From Cocos nucifera (taxonomy: Eukaryota > Streptophyta > Magnoliopsida > Arecales > Arecaceae), in contig QRFJ01000022.1 of assembly GCA_006176705.1 (NCBI GenBank), forward strand, positions 2,693,161-2,757,160: a stretch of DNA of 64,000 nt, in the 5' to 3' direction. The position numbers and the translations under genes are program-made. Positions 1-11,585 of this stretch are shown in pieces. The notes under the pieces were generated by a model that saw only the letters and a list, made by a program, of their open reading frames with translations, did no database searches and was not told the origin of the DNA. How positions within the stretch are numbered: the stretch's first letter is position 1; each line of letters opens with the position of its first letter.

Positions 1-182
1 TTTTAGATTCCTTGTCAGAAATGGTTGAAAGCTTAATTCTGTTTTCAGTGGCGCATGACCGCCCAAAAGTATCAGCGGACTGATCTTGTTTCCTCGTCTG
101 CCTACCATTCACTAACACTACATCAGCAAATGAAATGAGTAGGGGGACAAAAGAAAAAAAGGATTTTGAGTTTTTTTTTTTC

Positions 183-231
183 TTGGGGTGGGGGGTTGTG
201 TTCTTTTGGTGGGGGGTGGGGTGGGCGCCTT
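183..231 (+). repeat. G-rich tract
   Basis: A 10-base T run is followed by several runs of three to six G separated by single T residues, with one longer T-rich loop between two G clusters. The plus strand could form a G-quadruplex. This is read from base composition only. Confidence 0.55.
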
Positions 232-747
232 TGGAAAAACTTTTGGCTGTTCATCCAAGTCTATGGAATCGAGGTGAGGGTCCCGGGTCTAGGAATTCTC
301 TTCTTCCTGCAAGAAACGTGCAAGACTCGAGAAACGACTCCCTCTTACACGGCAGGTTAGCATTTTGAGATGCTGCGAGGCACCGGAGAGGAGAAGAAGC
401 ACATCTCAAGAGGTAGAAACTTGAGATGCAGCTAAGCGTTGGGTGCACACCGCTTTCGAAATGTTAAGGCTCAGAGACATTCCAGGCCCGGCAGAAAGGA
501 CCGGTACCAAGATGATGAAAATTACTTCTTTCAATTCTAAATTTTGTTCGTTCTTTTGCTCTGGGAAGGAGAACCAAGGACCTGGCTCATAAAAGATTAC
601 CATCACCGAGCAGATCGCTAGCGCTGCGTGGTAGAACCCTGCATGAGTAGAATTCCATAAGGGGACCAACCTGCCAGCACGATATGCAGGTAAGGAGTAC
701 CGAAGCAAAAGCCCCAGACGGGTCCTTAGAAAAACAAAACCTTCCAT

Positions 748-1035
748 ATATTGTGATGGGCTGTTTGCACCAGTCACATGGACTGGTGCAGAGAGGGGCT
801 CCCAGAGGACATGGGGCAAACGACCAGAACAGTCTGAAATCTACCTCCGTGAATACAAGAACCTATCAGCAGATATCCCCATCCATTGTGATGGACGGTT
901 CGCACCGGTCACAGCACATTTGTTTTGAAGGAGCATGGATTGGTGCAGAGAGGAGGTCCTAGAAATATATAGGAAATGCAGAGTTAACATCCACAACAGC
1001 CTCGAGTCTACCTCCATGATTACAGGAACCCAACA
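748..1035 (+). repeat. Imperfect tandem duplication of about 135 bp
   Basis: Two diverged copies can be aligned by eye. Each has TTGTGATGG (751 and 886), then a GCACC(A/G)GTCACA block, then TTGGTGCAGAGAGG or a close match, then TCTACCTCC(G/A)TGA. The second copy has roughly 30 extra bases in its middle. No coding function is apparent. Confidence 0.6.
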
Positions 1036-1192
1036 TAGAAGATACATATTCCTTGATAATGTTCTTTGATGTTTGGTTTGCATTATTCTGAACTGAAGAA
1101 CTCGATCCATCCAGCATACCACATTAGTAAAGCAAACCTAGCGCCCTGAATTCCCTCAGTTGTTTGGCTAGTACCAGTTGGCAATTGTTGCA

Positions 1193-3566
1193 TTACTTCT
1201 TACCGCGCAGTTTCGCTCCAAGAACCCTTTCCAATTTGTTTATGATCTGTTGATTAGGAATAGCCTTCCCTGATTCATACTCTTGAATCACTTGAGGCTT
1301 CTCATTTATCAGCTGACACAAGATGGTGAACTCGTGAATACTGTAGCTCACAACAAAAATTAATAAAAGATGATAAAAAAACAAGAATAATACCTGTGCA
1401 AGCTGAGCTTGGGTCAATTTCTTGTCCATTCGAGCTTTCATGATATTCTTCTTCAGTTCTAATGGTATTCGTTCATCTAATTACAATTTGCATTAAATGT
1501 AAGCAAACCAATTTCACATCAATATTAGACAACAAAATTCATGATATCAAGTGCTACCATATGTTTGCAGCCGCACAAGAACATTTTGCATCAACATTTA
1601 ACATCATAAGAAAACAAAGCACAAGGAAAATGGTAATTCTAAAGCTTCTCTGATTCAGCAAACCCCAAAGGATAACAAGAATTTGGTGACATTTGATACA
1701 AAGATTAAATAGTGGAGCACCAATGGATTACTCACGTGAAAGAGTTTCTGTTTCTTCATCAAGCTTCCTTGTATTCAAGGATGTGCTGCTAGATGCAGCT
1801 TTATTGCCACCAGCACTAGCTACAAAAATTTAAAAAAAAAAAAAAAAAGAAGAAGAGAGAAACAAGTGAAAAACAGAACCCTCAAATTCTCTGTACAACT
1901 AAGACAATTGACTGATAATATAGTGAAAGCACAAACACAACCAGGATGCAACTATTGTAATTTTGAAATTGTACATGACAGATGCAACAAAATGTGACCA
2001 TGACAAAATAGCCCATAAAATTATAATCTCTGTTGCAGCCCGACATTCAGACAGTTAAGCAGGCATCTTATACCCCCAAAAGGTTAGCAAGATTCTCTGA
2101 CAGAAAAAAGAAAAGGATAAACCATCATTTCTTCATAAATAATCAAAATAATGATATGAGGTTGACACCTGGTGGCAAAATCTGGTTCATTCTTTTACAT
2201 GAGTCTGCTTTCAGAGATGTTCTCCATTCTCCATAATATCTTGGAAGGATCGTTGTTTTGCTGGTCAAATTTCAACCCTAAAGCTCATCCCTCCGTCCAG
2301 TTACCTTATATGCATATACATTAAGATTCCATGCAGTCTTTTAAGTCTAGTTTGCAGCATACCTAACTAGATTTAAGTCATGCATATATGCATTTACAAA
2401 GTTCACTAGACTAAAGAGATACATGCATAATATCTATCTAGATTCCATGCGGTGCATTTTCAACTAATTTGCTGCATATCTCTTTAGCTTCTATGTAAAT
2501 TTAGCTCACACTGTCAACAGTTATATGAAAGAATTAGTAAAATGACCGATTTTTCATCATCATCATCTCTCTACCCATCCCTCCCTCCCTTTCTCCCTCT
2601 TTCATCTTTCAAGAATTAGTAAAATGACCAAGTTTCATCATCATGATCTCTCTCCCAAATCATCCCTCCCTCCCTTTCTCGCTTTTTGATTTTTCTCTGA
2701 TTGAGGTGTGGGCATGTTGCTCATGGAGATGAACCAATTCTCGGATTTTGTATCACAAATTTATTTATTTATCTTTCTTTAATTATTTTTTGCCTTCAAA
2801 TCTTTCTATCCTTAATTTAGTCTGAATCAGTTCCTGACCACACAAAAGATCTTTTTTTTTATTTTTTTTTGTTTTTTTTTAATATAATTGACAAGATTCC
2901 TGCATTCAAGCCCTAACCAGCAGGACATCCAGGTTAACTTCAATCTCCTCCTATCATAGCCAAAAGAATCCATCATGTACAAGCGAAACTACAAAATTAC
3001 GGAAAATTCTAGATAGTTGCATCTAAAAATCCGGACCCAGGTAATAATATGTGCGAGCGGGCTTCCCCTCCTTCCTCTCTTTTGTTTAAAAGCAAAGGTA
3101 GATTTATAGTTTGAATCATTCAATGAAATCAACACAATCTCATAGCTCTTCGCTAATTATTTTAGGAAAATTACTTCTATCCCAACCATCAACCAATAAA
3201 CAGTTAAGAGGCCTTGCCCTATCGACAGCAGAATTACTTGGTTAATTGAACAAAACGTTCCTTGCGTATAATAGATAGGGCTTAAGAATAAGCAAACGAA
3301 AAGAATAGATAGAAAATTTCAATACAGAAGCCAGAAGGAGAAGATCATGATGACCGGCCCACGGAAAACAGAGGAAAGAGAGAAAAAAGGGGAAGAAATA
3401 GGTGGGCTTGGGATGATGGCATACACTTCCTGAGTGTCTCGATCTCGGCGCCGCTGCGGCGGGCGGCGTTGACGGCCTTCTCGTCCTTCTTTGCGGCGGC
3501 GTTGGGGGCCTTCTTGCGGATCACCACAGGCTCCCAGTCCTGCGTTACAGGTCCCACTCCGGCCAT
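1193..3566 (-). CDS. MBF1: Multiprotein-bridging factor 1 (MBF1a/b type), four exons
   Basis: Transcriptional coactivator that bridges DNA-bound activators (bZIP type in other eukaryotes) and TBP in the nucleus. The coding exons are 3566-3425, 1819-1736, 1476-1394 and 1312-1193. All introns are GT-AG, and together they give 142 residues, the usual length of plant MBF1a/b. The N-terminus MAGVGPVTQDWEPVVIRKK and the C-terminal helix-turn-helix with INEKPQVIQEYESGKAIPNQ are near-diagnostic. The N-terminal MBF1 domain covers about residues 5-75 and the XRE-like HTH about 87-141. Intron 1 is long (1820-3424), intron 2 is 1477-1735 and intron 3 is 1313-1393. The exon 1 end was fixed by frame: a donor GTATGC at 3424 joins an acceptor TAG before 1819 and gives K-S-S-A-G-G-N-K. 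No break is seen, so the gene looks functional. It is not the heat-inducible MBF1c type, which is longer at the N-terminus. Confidence 0.95.
2530..2690 (+). repeat. Tandem duplication of about 83 bp inside MBF1 intron 1
   Basis: Two copies each contain AAGAATTAGTAAAATGACC, then a TTTCATCATCAT block, then a pyrimidine run with CCCTCCCTCCCTTTCTC. The second copy starts near 2612. It lies wholly in intron 1 and has no effect on the coding exons. Confidence 0.7.
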
Positions 3567-3636
3567 ATTCTTCGTCGACGAAACCGTGGCGGATCTGGAG
3601 GCAGTAGGGTTCCGGAGAAAGGAGCAGGGCGGAGAT

Positions 3637-3644
3637 CTTTTATA
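3637..3644 (-). promoter_or_regulatory. TATA box of MBF1
   Basis: The minus strand reads TATAAAAG about 71-78 bases before the MBF1 start codon. This would give a short leader of roughly 40-45 bases. The position and sequence fit a plant core promoter; the transcription start itself is inferred. Confidence 0.6.
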
Positions 3645-6492
3645 TTTCTTGGCCGACGCGTCTTATCCGCCTCTACATTTATATTCGCGAATCCGAACAC
3701 CTTACACCGCCTCAAAGTCCAACGGGTATGGTCACGTGCCGGGGTAATGGAGGGTCTGATTTGCGTCGCGGTCAAAGATTTAAAACTGCGGGTATCTCCA
3801 TTTCTTCGTAGAATCGGATTGCATCATCCTCGCTGAGCTCAATCCCTCTCGCGTCTTTGTTTCCTTTATCACTTTTTTTATTTATTCATTCATTCATCCC
3901 TCCATCCTTTTTTTTTTTTTTTCATATAAATTAATAATAAATAACATTTTGCACCTCCAACTGCTAAGATCCTACCATCTTTTTTTATAAATCCACAATA
4001 AATAGTAAAAATTTGAGACAAGATTTTAAATTTATGCGGAATGTTCTGACTTCCCTATAAAATTATATGTATATTATATTATTCATTTCAATTGACCATC
4101 TTAATATATCCCATCTCTTTCTTTTTCTTTTTTTTAAAATTTTTTTCTTTTTTATTTTTTTTACTTGACATCTTCTTTTTCTTTTCTTTTTATTTCTTTC
4201 TTGATTTTATTCCCCCCTTCCTTTTTTCTAAAAAAAATTCTTCCTTCCTTACTTTTTTTTTTCTTTTTCTACTTTCTTTTCTCCTTCTCTTCATACTTTT
4301 TTTCAATTATTTTTTATCTTTTTTTCTTTATTTCTTATTTTTTCCTTCATTTTTTTTTCTTTCATCACCCTTTTTTTTTTTAATAATAATAATAATATTA
4401 TTATTATTTTTCTTTGATTTAGGACTCCTATGCCCCAACCTGGTCCAGAACGAGATAGGACAGTCCGACAACCCGTCCACTAAGATTTAAAGCATTGACG
4501 TGAAATATTACTTCACATGTATAGCATATCTTACTTTTTATATTTAAAAACAAGATAAGATAACATAAGGTTAATGTGTTAATTTACTTCAACTGGTTTT
4601 CCCTCCAAAATAATTTAATTTGGTAAAAGATAAATAATTTGCTAGGCAAAAAGTTGTATCCCAACTTTTAAATACTTGTTTTGCTTCTAAACAAGTAGTT
4701 TAATCCAAGTACTCTGGAATGTTTGGCAGCAAAGGGGTGGAGTAAATTCCATTTTCACAATTGACAGCTACCTATATCTTTCATAGCAACTTAGCAAGAT
4801 AAAAGGTTAAGAGCCTATCTGGATGCATTGATAAGTTCTTAAATATAATCATCTGAAAGAAATTGGGATGCTAAAATGGATCATTTAAAAATAATCCATT
4901 ATCCTTATGATTCGGCATTCCCTTGTATGCATGCTCCTGAATGCTTCTTTCCTTCTTCACCATCAAGATCTCTTTTTTTAATATTTGGTTAGAAGAATCT
5001 CTCCACTCATTGTAAGAAGAGTCTCACCATTCAACAGATGTCCCGAATGTAGCTCTCCCTTCTAGGAAGTTTCTCTTCTTCCTCTAACCAAATTAAGAAT
5101 TTAAATATAATAAATGTTTTTTGAAAAAGCCAATTTTCCCTGTAAGTAAATTAAAAAGACAAAAAGCAATCAATGCTACCTTTTCTTGAAGAGCCGTGCC
5201 GGGTTCTTTGTCTATTACAGGAAAAAGCTTAAATTTATGTTACTAATTTATGTGTTTTTATGATGCTTAAAAATGAAATGCCATCCTGTATACCATTGAG
5301 GCATCATTCAAAGGCCATGGTATATGTGTAGTTGGATAATAGTTAAAATCCATTTGGTTGTATAAAAAAAACCACCGTGATATTAAGATTGATAAAGTTC
5401 TAATGTCAGGCTTAATGAAGCCGGGGACCTAGGATGAGCTTTACTAGATAGAATGGTTGGCTTCAAGTGCAACACTATCCAATCAAAGATCCAGAAGAGA
5501 TCCTATTTTGGTCTAGCATAGAAGAACAGAGGCTTGCAACAACAGGCAAACTATTAACTAGGCTCTTAGAGAGAACCTAACTTTGATTTAGATAAACACA
5601 CAAATTTTAAGCTGTAAAACACCTGAGTCATGGTCATAAGTTTATAATAACTAGTCGGGGAGACCTGCACGTTACACAAAATAAATAATTATGATCTCTA
5701 ATTATTTATTTTTTAATAATAAAAATTTATAATAAATATATATTTTAATTTTTTATATTTTATTTATTATATATATTATATATTTTTTTATTATTTTATA
5801 AAATAATATTTTATTATTTTTTTCTTCTTTCTTCATGTTTTTATACTTTCTTCGTGCCTGTAGGTGCCGCCCCACCCCCTCTCTCCTACTGCCTCACTAT
5901 GATTCTTCTTTTTTCTTGACAAATACTAATCCCGATCGCACCCCCTCTCTTCTTCTCATACCATCTCCGCGCTCGTCAATGTCGTCCCACCATCACTTCT
6001 CTTTTTTTCCGACAAACTTCGATCCTGATCGTATCCTTGGCGCTCCTATCAATACTGTCGCCCCTAGCACCACCACTGCCCCTCCTTTTTCCTCCTTTAC
6101 CTCCTGCCTAGTCCCTTACTGCCATTGTCAATATCTCCCATCCCGGCCATCCCCTCTTCATCCAACCCCCTTTGCATGCTCTTGTATTTTGAATTCTGCT
6201 CGTACCACTCCATGGTCTAGTAGGAGGGTCGATCTTTAACAATGGAAGCCATGGCATGGGCCTCATGGTTACGGACCTTCTTGTAATTACGAAGAAGGTC
6301 ATCCGACTTATCGTTGCACTGATTTTGGTTCCGAAGGCAAGTATTGTTCTAGCAATAGTTCTCGACCCACTTCCACTGTTGCTCCATAGAGCAGGGGGCG
6401 GCGTCGCTGGATGAGGAACCACCGCTGTCGATGCGGCACTCATCATCGAGGCGCTTAGCGGTCATTAGAATGAGGGTCTTGTCGATGGTCTA
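3645..6492. other. Intergenic DNA upstream of MBF1
   Basis: It contains the MBF1 promoter-proximal region, a long pyrimidine tract, AT-rich stretches (about 5690-5820) and a C-rich stretch (about 5860-6240) of a kind that recurs near 12.8-13.2 kb. I see no recognisable gene, tRNA or mobile element. The last five bases, GTCTA at 6488-6492, are the left target duplication of element D. Confidence 0.5.
4108..4412 (+). repeat. Polypyrimidine tract with an ATT microsatellite
   Basis: About 270 bases are almost purely T and C, ending in a run of (AAT)n followed by (ATT)n at about 4381-4410. The long open frames across it are low-complexity artefacts (Phe, Leu and Ser only), not genes. Confidence 0.8.
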
Positions 6493-7592
6493 TGTTGATG
6501 CAGAATCTGGTCGATGCTGGAACGAGCTAGAGTGGAGGAGGACGAGGTCGCCGTCAGTGATCTGCAAAATAAAATTTCGTCCAGAGTCGGTAGTGGTGGC
6601 TCCGGTGGGATCCTTCGACGATCAAGTCAGCTCTTCTGACCAACAAAAATGGAGTGCTCAGGCAAGAGTTCGACAGAGTTTTGGAAAGAAGAAGAGAGCT
6701 TAAAGAAAACGTATCTGGAGGTTCCTTTTTATAGACGGAGCTTGATTGATGGTGATAGCTGTAGCCATCTGGCAGCGGGCCGTTTGAGGTCTGATGGAGT
6801 TCGATACGGAGAAGAAGGTGTCGTCGGGCTAATAGTGACAGCCAAACCGTCCAGTAACGGGCCGCTCGAGGTTTGATGGAGTCTGTTACGGAGGGGGGCA
6901 TCGCCTGTAGCGTCACCTATAACAGACTGATGGCAACCGTTCGTCGAGATTTAATAACTGTAGTTTGGAGGAAGCAGACGTTGGTTGGTGAAGAACTCTG
7001 ACATATATCAATTCTAGAGGAGTTCAGACTCCCAAAGAGAATACGGCTAGAGAGGATCATCCAGGAGGAATGCTAGTTGAAGGAGAGATCTGAAAGAAGT
7101 TCGGCTCTTGGATGAGTTTGGCCGAAGGAGAAGTTCGAAAGGAGTTCGGCTCCTGTAGAAATTCGACTGAAGGAGAGATTCAGAAGGAGTTCAGCTCCTG
7201 TAGAAATCCGACTGAAGAAAAATTTTGGAAGAAGTCCGACTCCTGGAGAAGTTCAATCGAAGGAGAAGTCTGGATCCTGAGGAAGTTCGATCGAAGGAGA
7301 AGTCTAGGAGGATTCCGGCTCCTAGAGAGTTCGACAGAAATTCGACCATTGAGGGAGTTTGACTGGGGCTCGACCGTTGAAAAGTTCAACTGACTAAAGG
7401 GGTTTTGCTGGGGCTCGGCCATTGAGAAGTTCGACTGATTGAAGGAATTTGGCTAGGGCTCAATCGCTGAAAAATTTGGTCGGTTGAAGAAGTTCGACTA
7501 AGGTTTGGCCGTTGAAGCTCTTCCATGATTACCGGTTGCATTAGGCTAAGCATCATGCTGAACTTCAGCGAAAGCAGGATTTATCCCCAACA
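6493..7592 (-). repeat. Element D downstream (3') LTR
   Basis: About 1.1 kb. In element direction it begins TGTTGGGGATAAA and ends near ...CAACA. A TATAAAAAG box lies at 6733-6725 on the minus strand. The upstream half is made of short repeats with GAACTCC/GAGTTCG blocks. It is clearly homologous to 10385-11585. Confidence 0.9.
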
Positions 7593-7616
7593 ATAGTCTC
7601 TCCCACTCTCGAATTC
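7593..7616 (-). promoter_or_regulatory. Element D polypurine tract
   Basis: Read on the minus strand, GAGAGTGGGAGAGACTAT ends directly at the LTR start. Elements A and B have the same kind of tract in the same place (GAGAGTGGGGGGGACTAT and AAAGTGGAAGAGACTTC). It would prime second-strand synthesis. Confidence 0.7.
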
Positions 7617-7689
7617 AAAATTCGAAAAAAGAAAGTATAAAAAGGTAACTGTCGAAGTCCTTTTTCGGACTCTACACCCATTAAAGTTA

Positions 7690-8390
7690 AAGCTCGAAGG
7701 AGATCTTATCTCCAACAGAGGTTGAAGTTGAAGTCGAGGCTCGGGAGAGATCTTGTCTCTAGCCAAGGTTGAAGAAGATCTTATCTCCTATTGACACAGA
7801 CGTTGAAGCTCGGGAGAGATTCTATCTTCAGTCGAGGTTGAAGAAGATCTCATCTCCAATTGACGCAGACGTTGAAGCTCAGGAGAGATTCTATCTTCAG
7901 TCGAGGTTGAAGGAGATTTTATCTTCGGTTGACATAGATGTTGAAACTCGGGGGAGATCCTTTTTTCAATCGAGGTTGAAGGAGATCTTATCTCTTGTTA
8001 ACGTAGAAGCTCAGGAGAAATCTTATCTCTGACTGAGGTTGAAAGAGATCTTATCTTCTATTGACGTAGAAGCTCGAAAGAGATCTTATCTCTAGCTGAG
8101 ATTGAAGAAGATCTTATCTTCTGTTGACGTAGACTTTGAAGCTCGGAAGAGATCTTATCTCTAGCCGAGATTGAAGGAGATCTTATTTCCTATGGACGTA
8201 GAAGCTCGGGAGAGATCTTATCTCTAGCCGAGGTTGAAGAAAATCTTATCTCCTATTGATGTAGACTTTAAAGCTCGAAAGAGATCTTATCTCTGATCGA
8301 GGTTGAAGGAGATCTTATCTTCTGTTGACGTAGAAGCTCGGAAGAGATCTTATCTCTAGCCGAGGTTGAAGGACTTCGACTTTCTCCTGT
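7690..8390 (-). repeat. Element D tandem array with palindromic core
   Basis: About 15 units of roughly 40-50 bp. Each contains GAGATCTTATCTC or a close variant, which on the minus strand is GAGATAAGATCTC, plus a conserved GTTGAAG / CGAGG(C/T)TGA flank. A single truncated copy of the 115-bp unit used in elements A and B follows at about 8365-8432. The open frames across the array are repeat artefacts. Confidence 0.85.
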
Positions 8391-8559
8391 TAGGATGAGG
8401 TTCTCCTCCTGTTCCTAACACGTTCACTATTGACTACTTCTTTTCTGTCATCATATAGTTTTTGCACCAAGAAACAATAATATTGAAAGAGAAGAGTTTT
8501 ATTGAAGGAAAATTACTAATGGTACATTCTCAAATTTTCTAAATTTTAAGATTGTAGGA

Positions 8560-10261
8560 GCGTTGTTCCTCCAAGCTCCTTCAGATGATAAGTTCTGTAC
8601 CAGACGACCTCCTCTACTTCATGTGGGTCTTCCCAATTTGAGACAAGTTTCTCCTGACTTTGAGGCTTAGAGATGGTGGCTCACAGAAGTGCGAAGCCCC
8701 TCCCTCCCAGAGGTAGTGTTGATGATACCGAAAGGCAGCCAATCTCTTTGTTGTTCCTCCATCATTGATGGTTCTGGCTATGACAGTACCCTTGGCCGAT
8801 CTTATCCTGCTTCAGGCTGGCGTCTGAGGAATCGATCCAGCCAGCCCCTTCTAATGAGCTCCTCGATTTCGTCTCGAAGCTGGATGCACTCTTCAGTATC
8901 GTGATCGTGGTCACGATGGTAGAGGCAGTATTTGCTTCGATTATGCTTGTTTGAGAAAGATCATAATTCTTCTGATCTTGGTAGCTGATTTTTAATTTCT
9001 ATTAGAACTTGAGTTTTAGGAGCGTTAAGGGAGCGTAGTTGTGGAACCTTTCAGGGAGAGAACTTCTTCGTGCCCTTATGTCGGGGCTTCTTTGATGACA
9101 AGCTTGAGGAGGAGTTCGGACTCGCTTGCGCTCAGGGAGAATTCGTAAGCATGATCGAACTTCATTCGGCCCTCCATCAGCCATGGGTTTACTAGATTCG
9201 CCCGTCTGTCGCTCTCCTACGGCTTCTTCATCCTTCAACTTGAAGACTTCTTCCGCACGGGCATATCTCTCAATCCGGGCTAGCAGATCGATAAAGTCTC
9301 TAGGATACTTCTTCTCCAAAAAAAATAGCAAATCGTTCTTCTAAAGGCCGCCCTTGAATGCGGCCATTGCAATAGACTGGTCCAAATCTCGAACCTCCAA
9401 TGCCGCAACATTAAATGGGGTGACATAAGCCCAGATGGATTCTCCCTCCTTTTGCTTGATATTCATTAGAGAATCCAAACCTCGATGCGGACATCAGCTG
9501 CTGACGAAGTGAGCCATGAACTGATGGCTCATTTGGTCAAAAGAGAAGATCGTACCTGGTTGTAACACCGAATACCAATTTCTTGCTGCTTTCTTTAAGG
9601 TAGATAAAAAAGCTCAGCATAATATGGCATCTGGTGCGCTATGGAATAGCATCATAGTTCGAAAGACCTTCAGATGATCAATCGGATCAGAGGTCCCATC
9701 GTAGCTTTTAAATTGAGGGAGCTTGAAGTTCGGTGGAATGGAATCTTGCATAATTCGGAGAGAGAAAGGAGGATCGGTGCATACGTCCTCACAGCGAGGC
9801 AGAGTGACATGGTGGAGTTCCTCAATCCATCGATCCATCTTCCGCAGTTTATGATCAAGGATGTCATCTTGATTGCAGATCTTGGATGGCTTTCGGCTGT
9901 AGATGGAGAGGATCTCCTCCAGAGCAGAATCATGATCCGAACATGGATCCTTTGCTCTCTGTTTTTTCTTCCCAAGGGTGACGGATATGCTAGCCCAAGT
10001 GCTCTTCCTTGAAATCGATTTTCGACATCCTGATGGTGGATTTCCTGATGGAGTCACCGTCGAGGGCTGCCACATGGCCTGCACCATCTCGGTGAGGCCC
10101 TGAACTCGCTGCATCAGTAGGTTAAACTACTTCAGATCTATCATGACCGTCGATGGTGGTGGAGATTGAGGTGCCGATGATGGAGTAGAAATGGATGGAT
10201 CCAACTTAGATCTGATAGTAGAAGCGATAGATCTTCGGATAGTCACCTTCTTTTGAGGCAT
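8560..10261 (-). pseudogene. Element D gag remnant joined to an integrase tail
   Basis: Gag is the structural protein that packages retroelement RNA. It starts with ATG at 10261 (MPQKKVTIRRS), has an in-frame TAG at 10129-10127, then runs open to 9614. It includes the gag core (PPNFKLPQFKSYDG, ...DPIDHLK). Later frames hold KYPRDFIDLLARIERYARAEE and the Cys/His motif CLYHRDHDHDTEEC (about 8886-8927). Several frameshifts and stops follow. At about 8670-8700 the gag tail runs straight into sequence matching the end of element B's integrase. The product would be truncated at residue 44 unless the stop is read through. Confidence 0.85.
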
Positions 10262-10349
10262 TTCTTAGGATTGAGGAAGAGAATGAAGATGAACCTTGAA
10301 GAAGAAGGTCGATAGGATCGACTGAGCACTCCTTTAAGAACAAGGGTAT

Positions 10350-10384
10350 CTCAGAGATAGAGGCCCTCCTTCTAGCGTCAATTT
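10350..10384 (-). promoter_or_regulatory. Element D candidate primer-binding site
   Basis: On the minus strand GACGCTAGAAGGAGGGCC follows a few bases after the LTR end. Elements A, B and C carry close matches in the same place. Only the first few bases resemble the complement of a tRNA CCA end, so the primer tRNA is not identified. Confidence 0.45.
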
Positions 10385-11585
10385 TATTGGTGTAGAATCT
10401 GATTGATACCGAGACGAGCTAGAGTGGAGGAGGATGAGGTCGCCGTCGATGACATGCAAAATAAAATTTCGTCCGGAGTCGGTGGTGGTAGCTCCGATGG
10501 GATCCTCCGATGATCAAGTTAGCTCTTTTGGCCAACAAAAATGGAGTTCTCAGGCAAGAGTTCGATAGATTTTTAGAAAGAAGAAGAGAGCTTAGAAAAA
10601 ATGTATCTAGAGATCCCTTTTTATAGACGGAGCTTGATTGATGGTGACAGCTACAGCCGTCTAGCAGTGGACCGCTCGAGGCTTGATGGAGTTCGGTACG
10701 GAGAGAAAGATGTCGTCAGACTGATAGTGATAGCCATACCATCCAGTAGTGGACCGCTCGAGGCCTGATGGAGTCTGTCACGGAGGGGGGTGCCACTTGT
10801 AGCATCGTCTATAGCAAACTGATGGCGATCGTTCGTCGAGATTTAATGACCGTAGTTTGAAGGAAGCAGGTGTTGGTTGGTGAAGAACTCCAATATATAT
10901 CAATTCCAGAGAAGTTCGAACTTCCAAAGAGAATACGACTAGAGGAGATCATCCGGGAGGAATGCTAGCTGAAGGAAAGATATGGAAGGAGTTCAGCTCC
11001 TGGATGAGTTTGACCAAAGGAGAAGTCCGAAAGAAATTCGGCTTCTATAAAAATCTGACTGAAGAAGAGATTCGAAAGGAGTTTGGCTTCTGTAGAAATC
11101 TGACTGAAGGAGAATTCTAGAAGGAGTCCGGCTTCTGAAGAAGTCTGATAAAAAAAAAAGTCTGGGAGGAGTTCGGATCCTAAAAAAGTCCAACTGAAGG
11201 AGAAGTCCGAGAGAAGTCTGGATCCTGGGGAAGCCCAGCTAAAGAAAAAATCTGGGAGGAGTCCGGATTCCGGAGAAGTCCAATCGAAGGAGAAGTCTAG
11301 GAGGAGTTCGACTCCTAGAGTATTCGGCAGGAATTCAGTCGTTGGGGGAGTTCGACTAGAGCTCGACCGTTGAGAAATTCGACCGACTGAAGGGGTTCAG
11401 CTGGGGCTTAACCGCTGAAAGGTTCGATCAGCTGAAGGGATTCGGTCGGGGCTCAACCGTTGGGAAGTTCGACTGATTGAAAAAGTTTGGTTAAGGTTTG
11501 GCCGCTGAAGCTCTTCCATGATTACCGATTGCATTGGACTAAGCATCAGGTTGGACTTCGGTGGAAGCAGAATTTATCCCCAATA
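10385..11585 (-). repeat. Element D upstream (5') LTR
   Basis: About 1.2 kb. In element direction it begins TATTGGGGATAAA (TG changed to TA) and ends near ...ACCAATA. A TATAAAAAG box lies at 10625-10617 on the minus strand and would drive the element's RNA. It is roughly 100 bp longer than the partner LTR because of extra short repeats at 11000-11300. Confidence 0.9.

Larger units (their letters stand above)
1..1192. other. Noncoding flank downstream of MBF1
   Basis: No reading frame here resembles a known protein. The part next to 1193 should contain the 3' untranslated region and polyadenylation site of the minus-strand MBF1 gene. The rest holds a G-rich tract and an imperfect tandem duplication, listed separately. 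Confidence 0.5.
6493..11585 (-). mobile_element. Element D: gag-only Ty3/gypsy LTR retrotransposon
   Basis: A 5.1 kb element on the minus strand, flanked by a perfect 5-bp target duplication GTCTA (6488-6492 and 11586-11590). In its own direction the order is LTR (11585-10385), candidate primer site, gag with stops, a short remnant of the integrase tail, one truncated 115-bp repeat unit, a tandem array of about 45-bp units, polypurine tract, LTR (7592-6493). Protease, reverse transcriptase, RNase H and most of integrase are absent. Its LTRs match those of elements A and B by eye, so it belongs to the same family and would need another element's enzymes to move. Confidence 0.9.

Noticed and set aside
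4092..4490. 132-codon Phe/Leu-rich frame resembling a membrane protein
   Set aside because: It is a translated polypyrimidine tract; any T-rich DNA gives such a hydrophobic frame.
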